DNA of 19,504 bases from Lachnospiraceae bacterium UBA3785 (GTDB lineage: Bacteria > Bacillota > Clostridia > Lachnospirales > Lachnospiraceae). The position numbers and the translations under genes are program-made. Shown one piece after another: positions 14,801 through 19,504 of this stretch; positions within the stretch are counted from its first letter, which is position 1, and the number at the start of each line of letters is the position of its first letter. The notes beneath the pieces were generated by a model. It saw only the letters and a list, made by a program, of their open reading frames with translations. It made no database searches and was not told where the DNA came from. The stretch is taken from assembly GCA_002369495.1 (NCBI GenBank), contig DFFD01000089.1, positions 1 to 19,504 on the forward strand, given 5' to 3'.

Positions 14801-15695
14801 CGGCAGCACGATCAGCGTCAACTATACGCTGAACGTGAGCGCCGACGTTGCAAACTACCTGAACACGATCGTCGATTCGTCTTACACGAAGGAGACCAAC
14901 CCGGGTCTTGCGATCCCGGTCGAAGCGATCCTCATGAAGGACGGCGTCCGCATCTGCGACAGGACCAGCTACTATGAGGTGAGCGGCGAGACCTCCATCA
15001 CCGACACGATGGAACTCTTCATCCCGGAGGATGAGGCGGACGAATACACGGTTTACCTCTACGCTTCCGCGGCGGAGAACACCGTGCTCATCGGCGCCAT
15101 CGAGAATGCTCCGGTCGAACCGGTCCGCTTCGCCGACGTCATGGACGAGAACGCATGGTATTATGAATCCGTCTACTGGGCAGCCGAGAACGGCATCACC
15201 TCCGGGCGCGGCACCAACGAAGCCGGCGAACCGCTCTTCCAGCCCGACCGGAAACTTACGAGAGGAGAAGTCGTGACATTTCTCTACAACCTCGCCGGCA
15301 AGCCGGAAGCTTCCTCGGACGTTGCATTTTCCGATGTCAAGGAAGATGATTTCTTCTATGCGGCGGTCAGATGGGCTGTGGAGAAGGGAATCACGTCCGG
15401 CTACGGAGAGGGAACCTTCCAGCCGGGTAAGGAGTGCAATCGCGCGATGATCGTCACCTTCCTGAAGAACTACGCGGAGAAGGTCTGCGGACTGGATACC
15501 TCGGCGGACGGAGCGGAGAGCTTCCCGGATGTCAAGGCAGGGATCTGGTATGAAGGCGCTGTCAAGTGGGCTGTGAAGAACGGCATCACAAACGGCATCG
15601 GCGGCAACTTCGTGCCTGACAGGATCTGCAACCGCGCGCAGATGGTCACCTTCCTCCACAATTTTGTCAAATATCAGAGCACTGTCGAAGGATAA
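11886..15695 (+). CDS. Secreted SLH-anchored protein with one dead and one intact esterase domain
   Basis: A 1269-residue exported protein; AAGGAGG lies 7 bases before ATG. Signal peptide is 1-24; LEASGGAEEVG (39-49) matches the motif in the four SLH proteins. Domains: esterase-D-like fold (about 54-300) with GVNVGG (153-158), where Asn155 replaces the nucleophile Ser and Ala276 the His; beta-sandwich (305-410); jelly-roll resembling the GH2 sugar-binding domain (425-595, FDEANEVYVNGSLVG); NTF2/SnoaL-like segment (625-722); second esterase (735-950) with GCSMGG and Ser845, probable Asp902, His933; second beta-sandwich (960-1070); SLH modules at about 1080-1140, 1146-1197 and 1211-1263. It probably removes acyl groups (acetyl or feruloyl) from plant or host polysaccharide at the cell surface. 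Family assignment is sure; the substrate is not. Confidence 0.87.
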   Translation: MKKLLSILLAAALAVGLLPAAALADTDTGAASRIEEAVLEASGGAEEVGGGVGQDAIGTSYKVYLPDNYDAGQKYPAVYLMPYDGYSSDQYISDGIQAKLDEIFASDKAVDMIVIMPTFQKDADYTAELASLVENVESKYPVIPDPHYRAILGVNVGGYMAMETALLTNSSTFYSVGSHMGDFTTEANPYVGTKGSIADYLAGLNNRQGSQVSGAHYFYIDAPNGDPLSTAAGSTSTIGAALEKASNPYWAYGGSYYLYSTPNPDSVEYCILDGNADASFYLSSLERSLNRFSKRFTESLFAGGLKVTPQAVTSSDDTMTATVSFTMNGEFAKYLETVPDVKITVTMSDPADGSVLYTDSAVVSGLALDEEKEQTFTLSRSDMASGINTTLSATASFLGMTQDLASLSMVSVQDTGTADDEQLVDLMGNWYFKAYKTYRRNDPTVTELDQIANITPDVYETWGVVQPALGWWTGDFDASLGGQDNYGGYAWYVRTFDLAADFPKEGLLLTVGYFDEANEVYVNGSLVGSLGMRYDIAPGIGVYDGSNPWDVNCVYDIDSSILNYGGTNTIAVRMCNSTGGGGWYEGPVGLYSVAAYNKASGKPSVYADDAQTEAVLAAAAVQKAALEGEDFNAYMGTMSPDFFESGYDLQRKLDEIGAWMENYDGITVTDTGAGVFVDGDLFDYQATRTIKGTKDGAEAVIFEGEVNDYYKVEDGKAVMYGSHSRFFLDSYWSDALGAEETYRIYLPEGYFDPENVKRYPTLYLFHGINSSSMTYAIDRINEVLDAAIAAGEIREMIVVIPDDPTKSSFWRNQYATMVTDDLLPTVDTRFRTIDDERYRFTAGCSMGGAGSYGMAFTNPNLFSGMISFYGAINYVNGTGVAAELPKEYFDQYAIFMACGNQDMYNFYDVQEQVSRIFTEKGIEHYHYVDNGTHSTTFYLPLFIPAVQYVQARQYQTTDAGTILGGEVSAERDGSTISVNYTLNVSADVANYLNTIVDSSYTKETNPGLAIPVEAILMKDGVRICDRTSYYEVSGETSITDTMELFIPEDEADEYTVYLYASAAENTVLIGAIENAPVEPVRFADVMDENAWYYESVYWAAENGITSGRGTNEAGEPLFQPDRKLTRGEVVTFLYNLAGKPEASSDVAFSDVKEDDFFYAAVRWAVEKGITSGYGEGTFQPGKECNRAMIVTFLKNYAEKVCGLDTSADGAESFPDVKAGIWYEGAVKWAVKNGITNGIGGNFVPDRICNRAQMVTFLHNFVKYQSTVEG

Positions 15696-15715
15696 GCTCA
15701 TAATTGCATCAGAAC

Positions 15716-15748
15716 GAGGACCCTGTGCAGACAGGGTCCTCTCTTTGT
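15716..15748 (+). terminator. Intrinsic terminator after the SLH esterase gene
   Basis: A perfect 11-bp stem GAGGACCCTGT (15716-15726) / ACAGGGTCCTC (15731-15741) with a four-base loop GCAG is followed by TCTTTGT. It lies 21 bases after the stop codon and separates the esterase from purL. Confidence 0.85.
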
Positions 15749-15759
15749 GCGAAAATAAT

Positions 15760-15788
15760 TTGACAGAATCCGCTCTTCAAAGTATGAT
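15760..15788 (+). promoter_or_regulatory. Strong sigma-A promoter of purL
   Basis: Consensus TTGACA (15760-15765), 17 bases, then TATGAT (15783-15788). Transcription should begin near 15795, leaving a leader of about 35 bases with AAAGGAGAG (15816-15824) as ribosome binding site. I see no riboswitch-like fold in so short a leader. Confidence 0.85.
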
Positions 15789-15829
15789 TGAGGTGACAGG
15801 CAACCATCACGTCGTAAAGGAGAGCTTAA

Positions 15830-18800
15830 ATGGTAAGAAGAATATATGTAGAGAAGAAAAAAGCATTTGCCGTCAAGGCGAAGGAGCTTCGCCACGAGGC
15901 GCGAAACTACCTTGGCCTCGCCAATGTCGACGATGTCAGGATCTTTATCCGCTACGATGTTGAAAATATCTCGGACGAGACCTGGGAAAAAGCTGTGAAG
16001 ACCGTCTTTGCGGAGCCGCCGGTCGACGATGTGTACCCGGAGACGCTGCCGGAGCCGGAGGCGCCGCACCGCGTATTCTCCGTAGAGTACCTGCCCGGCC
16101 AGTTCGACCAGCGGGCTGACTCGGCGGAGCAGTGCATCCGTTTCCTCAATGAAAATGAAAAGCCCACCGTCCGCTCCGCCACCACCTACATGGTGTTCGG
16201 AGAGCTGTCCTACGCGGACATCAAGAAGATCGAAGACCACTGCGTGAATCCGGTGGACTCCCGCACGACCGATGAGGTGAAGCCGGAGACGCTCGTGGCC
16301 GACTATCCGGAGCCTGAGGATGTGAAGATCTTTAAGGGCTTCCGTGAAATGCCGGAAGAGGAGCTCAAAGCCCTCTACGATTCGCTGAATCTGGCGATGA
16401 CGTATGCGGATTTCATTTTTATCCGCGATTATTTCAAGAATGAAGAGAAGCGCGACCCCTCGATCACCGAGATCCGCGTGCTCGACACCTACTGGTCGGA
16501 CCACTGCCGTCACACGACCTTCCAGACCGAGCTCAAAAAGGTCACCTTCGGCGAAGGCGACATGAAAAAGCCGATCGAGGACACCTTCAAGCAGTACCTG
16601 GCCGACCGCGACGCGCTGTACGCGGGCAGAAGCGACAAGTTCGTCTGCCTGATGGACCTTGCGGTACTCGCCGCGAAGAAGCTCAAGAAGGAAGGAAAGC
16701 TTGACGACCAGGAGGAGTCCGACGAGATCAACGCCTGCTCGATCGTCGTTCCGGTCGACGTCGACGGGAAGACGGAAGAGTGGCTCATCAATTTCAAAAA
16801 TGAAACCCACAATCACCCGACCGAGATCGAACCGTTCGGCGGCGCGGCCACCTGCCTCGGCGGCGCGATCCGCGACCCGCTCTCCGGGCGCACCTACGTC
16901 TACCAGGCGATGCGCGTGACCGGTGCGGCGGACCCGACGACGCTGCAGGCGGACACCCTGAAGGGCAAGCTGCCCCAGAAGAAGATTGTCCGCGAGGCGG
17001 CCCACGGCTACAGCTCCTACGGCAACCAGATCGGCCTTGCGACCGGCCATGTCCGCGAGATCTATCACCCGAACTACGTCGCCAAGCGCATGGAGATCGG
17101 CGCGGTCATCGCGGCGGCTCCGAGATCCGCGGTTCAGCGTCTCAACTCCGATCCGGGCGACATCATCATCCTTTTGGGCGGGCGCACCGGCCGCGACGGC
17201 ATCGGCGGGGCGACAGGCTCCTCCAAGGCCCACAACGTCCAGTCCACCGAGGTCTGCGGCGCTGAGGTCCAGAAAGGAAATGCCCCCACCGAGCGCAAGC
17301 TCCAGAGGCTGTTCCGCCGCAGGGATGCTGCCCATCTCATCAAGAAATGCAACGATTTCGGCGCCGGCGGCGTCTCCGTCGCGATCGGCGAGCTGGCCCG
17401 CGGCCTTGACATCGACCTCGACAAGGTCCCGAAGAAATACGCCGGCCTCGACGGCACCGAGCTCGCGATCTCCGAGTCCCAGGAACGCATGGCGGTCGTC
17501 GTGGACCCGAAAGATGTCGACACATTCATGAAATACGCCGCGGAGGAGAACCTTGAATCCACCGTTGTCGCGGTCGTAACCAAGAGCCCGCGCCTTGTCA
17601 TGCACTGGCGCGGCAGGACGATCGTCGACCTCTCCCGCGATTTCCTCGACACGAACGGAGCGCACCAGGAGACGGATGTCTTTGTCGAGATCCCGAACTT
17701 CGACAACTCCGAGCTTAACCAAAACCCGTACGCGCCGACGGACGTCGCCGATGCCGGCTGGATCCGCTACCAGTGGCTGAAGACCCTCGCGGACCTCAAC
17801 GTCTGCTCGCAGAAGGGCCTCATCGAGATGTTCGACTCCTCGATCGGCGCCGCGACGGTCACGATGCCTTACGGCGGCCAGTACCAGCTCACCGAGACCC
17901 AGTCGATGGCGGCCAAGGTTCCGGTTCCGGGCGGCAAGACCGAGACTGTGACTCTCATGAGCTACGGCTTCGATCCGTATCTGTCCAGCTGGAGCCCGTA
18001 CCACGGCGCGGCCTGGGCGGTCACCGAGTCCATGGCGAAAATCGCTGCCACGGGCGGCGATGTGAATAAGATCCGCTTTACGTTCCAGGAATATTTCCGC
18101 CGCATGAGCGCGGATCCGGCCCGCTGGAGCCAGCCGTTCGCGGCGCTGCTCGGCGCTTACGCGGCACAGATCGGCTACGGCCTGCCGTCGATCGGCGGCA
18201 AGGACTCGATGTCGGGCACATTTGAGCAGATCGACGTCCCGCCGACGCTCGTCTCCTTCGCGATCGACGTCGCGAAGAGCAGCGATATCGTGACGCCGGA
18301 GTTCAAGCAGGCCGGCGACAAGATCCTCTGGATCCGGGTCCCGCGCGACGGCTACCAGCTTCCGGACTACAAGGGCGTCCTTGAAGTCTACAACAAGCTG
18401 CACGAGGATATGCAGAAGGGCTATGTGAAGGCTGCCTACGCGCTCGGACGATTCGGCATCGCGCCGGCTGTCAGCAAAATGGCCTTCGGCAACCGCCTCG
18501 GCCTCGCGATCCGCCATGACGTCGACCCGCGCGACTTCTTCTCGCCCGCATACGGCGATCTGGTGGTCGAAGTCGCCGGCGAGGATGTCCAGAAGCTCGC
18601 ATCGAGCTACCGCGTGATCGGCGAAGTGCTCGCGGAGGACAATTTCCGCTACGGAACGGTCTGCATCCCGCTCGCGGAGGCGCTCGGCGCGAACATCGGA
18701 ACGCTCGAGAAGGTCTTCAAGACCCGCGCTTCCCACGACCAGAGCCCGGTCGAGAGCCCGATCTACCGCGCGGACAGCATCTATGTCTGCAAGAATAAAA

Positions 18801-19504
18801 AGGCCAAACCGCATGTCTTCATCCCGGTCTTCCCGGGCACGAACTGCGAGTACGATTCCGCGAGGGCGTTTGAGAATGCCGGGGCGTCGGTTACGACATG
18901 CATTTTCCGGAACAGGACCGCGGAGGATATCCGCGAATCGGTGGAAGAGTTTACCCGCAAGATCGCACGCGCCCAGATTATCATGTTCCCGGGCGGCTTC
19001 TCCGCAGGCGACGAGCCGGACGGCTCCGCGAAGTTCTTCGCGACCGCGTTCCAGAACGAGAAGATCCGCGAGGCGGTCATGCGGCTCCTTAACAATCGCG
19101 ACGGGCTGGCGCTGGGCGTCTGCAACGGCTTCCAGGCGCTCATCAAGCTTGGGCTTGTGCCGGGCGGCGAGATCATCGGTCAGAACGCGGAGTCGCCGAC
19201 GCTGACCTTCAACACGATCGGCCGGCACATCTCGAAGATGGTCTACACGAAGGTCGTCTCGAACAAGTCTCCGTGGCTCGCCAATGCGGAGCTCGGCGGC
19301 GTCTATGTCACGCCGGCTTCCCACGGCGAGGGCCGTTTCGTCGCGAACGATGCCTGGCTGAAGATACTGTTCGAAAACGGCCAGGTCGCGACCCAGTACT
19401 CTGACCCGCTCGGCAACGTCTCGATGGACGAGGAGTGGAACGTGAACGGGTCCTACTGCGCGATCGAGGGCATCACCTCCCCGGACGGCCGCGTGTTCGG
19501 CAAG
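15830..19504 (+). CDS. purL: Phosphoribosylformylglycinamidine synthase, single-chain, 3' end missing
   Basis: The fourth step of de novo purine synthesis: FGAR, glutamine and ATP give FGAM, in the cytoplasm. 1225 codons are present and the frame is open at the right edge; single-chain clostridial PurL proteins run to about 1250 residues, so little is lost. Seen: the FGAM synthase linker and substrate region YWSDHCRHTTF (about 223-233), the ATP/Mg site KNETHNHPTEIEPFGG (323-338), a second AIRS-like half with SIGGKDSMSG, and a C-terminal class I glutaminase with PVFPGTNCEYD, the nucleophile Cys1098 in GVCNGFQ, and His1165/Glu1167 in SHGEGRF. All catalytic elements are intact. ATG 15830 is fixed by the ribosome binding site 6 bases upstream and by MVRRIYVEKK, the usual N-terminus. 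The gene stands alone behind its own promoter. Confidence 0.95.
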   Translation, partial: MVRRIYVEKKKAFAVKAKELRHEARNYLGLANVDDVRIFIRYDVENISDETWEKAVKTVFAEPPVDDVYPETLPEPEAPHRVFSVEYLPGQFDQRADSAEQCIRFLNENEKPTVRSATTYMVFGELSYADIKKIEDHCVNPVDSRTTDEVKPETLVADYPEPEDVKIFKGFREMPEEELKALYDSLNLAMTYADFIFIRDYFKNEEKRDPSITEIRVLDTYWSDHCRHTTFQTELKKVTFGEGDMKKPIEDTFKQYLADRDALYAGRSDKFVCLMDLAVLAAKKLKKEGKLDDQEESDEINACSIVVPVDVDGKTEEWLINFKNETHNHPTEIEPFGGAATCLGGAIRDPLSGRTYVYQAMRVTGAADPTTLQADTLKGKLPQKKIVREAAHGYSSYGNQIGLATGHVREIYHPNYVAKRMEIGAVIAAAPRSAVQRLNSDPGDIIILLGGRTGRDGIGGATGSSKAHNVQSTEVCGAEVQKGNAPTERKLQRLFRRRDAAHLIKKCNDFGAGGVSVAIGELARGLDIDLDKVPKKYAGLDGTELAISESQERMAVVVDPKDVDTFMKYAAEENLESTVVAVVTKSPRLVMHWRGRTIVDLSRDFLDTNGAHQETDVFVEIPNFDNSELNQNPYAPTDVADAGWIRYQWLKTLADLNVCSQKGLIEMFDSSIGAATVTMPYGGQYQLTETQSMAAKVPVPGGKTETVTLMSYGFDPYLSSWSPYHGAAWAVTESMAKIAATGGDVNKIRFTFQEYFRRMSADPARWSQPFAALLGAYAAQIGYGLPSIGGKDSMSGTFEQIDVPPTLVSFAIDVAKSSDIVTPEFKQAGDKILWIRVPRDGYQLPDYKGVLEVYNKLHEDMQKGYVKAAYALGRFGIAPAVSKMAFGNRLGLAIRHDVDPRDFFSPAYGDLVVEVAGEDVQKLASSYRVIGEVLAEDNFRYGTVCIPLAEALGANIGTLEKVFKTRASHDQSPVESPIYRADSIYVCKNKKAKPHVFIPVFPGTNCEYDSARAFENAGASVTTCIFRNRTAEDIRESVEEFTRKIARAQIIMFPGGFSAGDEPDGSAKFFATAFQNEKIREAVMRLLNNRDGLALGVCNGFQALIKLGLVPGGEIIGQNAESPTLTFNTIGRHISKMVYTKVVSNKSPWLANAELGGVYVTPASHGEGRFVANDAWLKILFENGQVATQYSDPLGNVSMDEEWNVNGSYCAIEGITSPDGRVFGK

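Noticed and set aside
13521..15701. A 726-codon open frame on the minus strand opposite the SLH esterase gene
   Set aside because: The plus frame holds recognisable esterase and SLH domains. The antisense frame has no recognisable domain or translation signal and is explained by codon bias.
15698..19324. A 1208-codon open frame on the minus strand opposite purL
   Set aside because: The plus strand is a complete match to PurL with all catalytic residues. The antisense product is Arg/Asp/Val-rich with no domain, and such long frames arise from G+C-rich codon use.

Overview
The window reads as a G+C-rich anaerobic Firmicute, most likely class Clostridia and possibly Lachnospiraceae. Supporting signs are C-terminal SLH modules of the Cys-(T/N/S)-Arg-Ala-Met type, BspA-like LRR_5 proteins, a single-chain PurL carrying its own glutaminase domain, strong AAGGAGG ribosome binding sites and sigma-A type promoters. 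The taxon is inferred from gene families and style, not from a marker gene.

Layout, left to right. Positions 1-525 hold the 3' end of an RlmI-type 23S rRNA methyltransferase. Positions 531-660 hold a nested inverted array of a GGGACGGTT repeat with an intrinsic terminator at its centre. Positions 768-5210 are an apparent four-gene operon of paralogous secreted proteins: 28-residue signal peptide, short acidic motif, a beta/LRR_5 domain, then three SLH modules. The outer two genes are one subtype and the inner two another (A-B-B-A). Another GGGACGGTT hairpin (5275-5301) closes this block. On the minus strand, 5310-8060 is an operon transcribed xpt, then a UAP1-like UDP-sugar pyrophosphorylase, then an NYN-domain protein with two OST-HTH/LOTUS domains.

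The divergent interval 8061-8330 holds a third GGGACGGTT array between two outward-facing promoters. The right-hand promoter places its predicted transcription start on the A of the helicase ATG, so that mRNA looks leaderless. The helicase (8331-10718) joins a PD-(D/E)XK nuclease domain to an XPD/DinG-type iron-sulfur helicase. It overlaps by 11 bases an AraC-family regulator (10708-11739). Next is a 1269-residue secreted protein (11886-15695) with two esterase-fold domains: the first has lost both the nucleophile Ser and the catalytic His, the second keeps them. It ends in three SLH modules. A terminator follows, then a strong promoter and purL (15830 to the window end, incomplete).

How the genes may work together. 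The four small SLH proteins and the large SLH esterase would all sit on the cell surface, and all five share a short Leu-Glu...Ala..Gly motif soon after the predicted signal cleavage site. This suggests a common surface programme for a polysaccharide-degrading gut or rumen bacterium, possibly with the AraC regulator controlling the esterase. The remaining genes are housekeeping: purine synthesis and salvage, nucleotide-sugar supply, and RNA or DNA metabolism. The most notable items are the ABBA SLH operon with its shared post-signal motif, the dead/live esterase pair, the leaderless nuclease-helicase and the GGGACGGTT repeats that bracket the SLH block.
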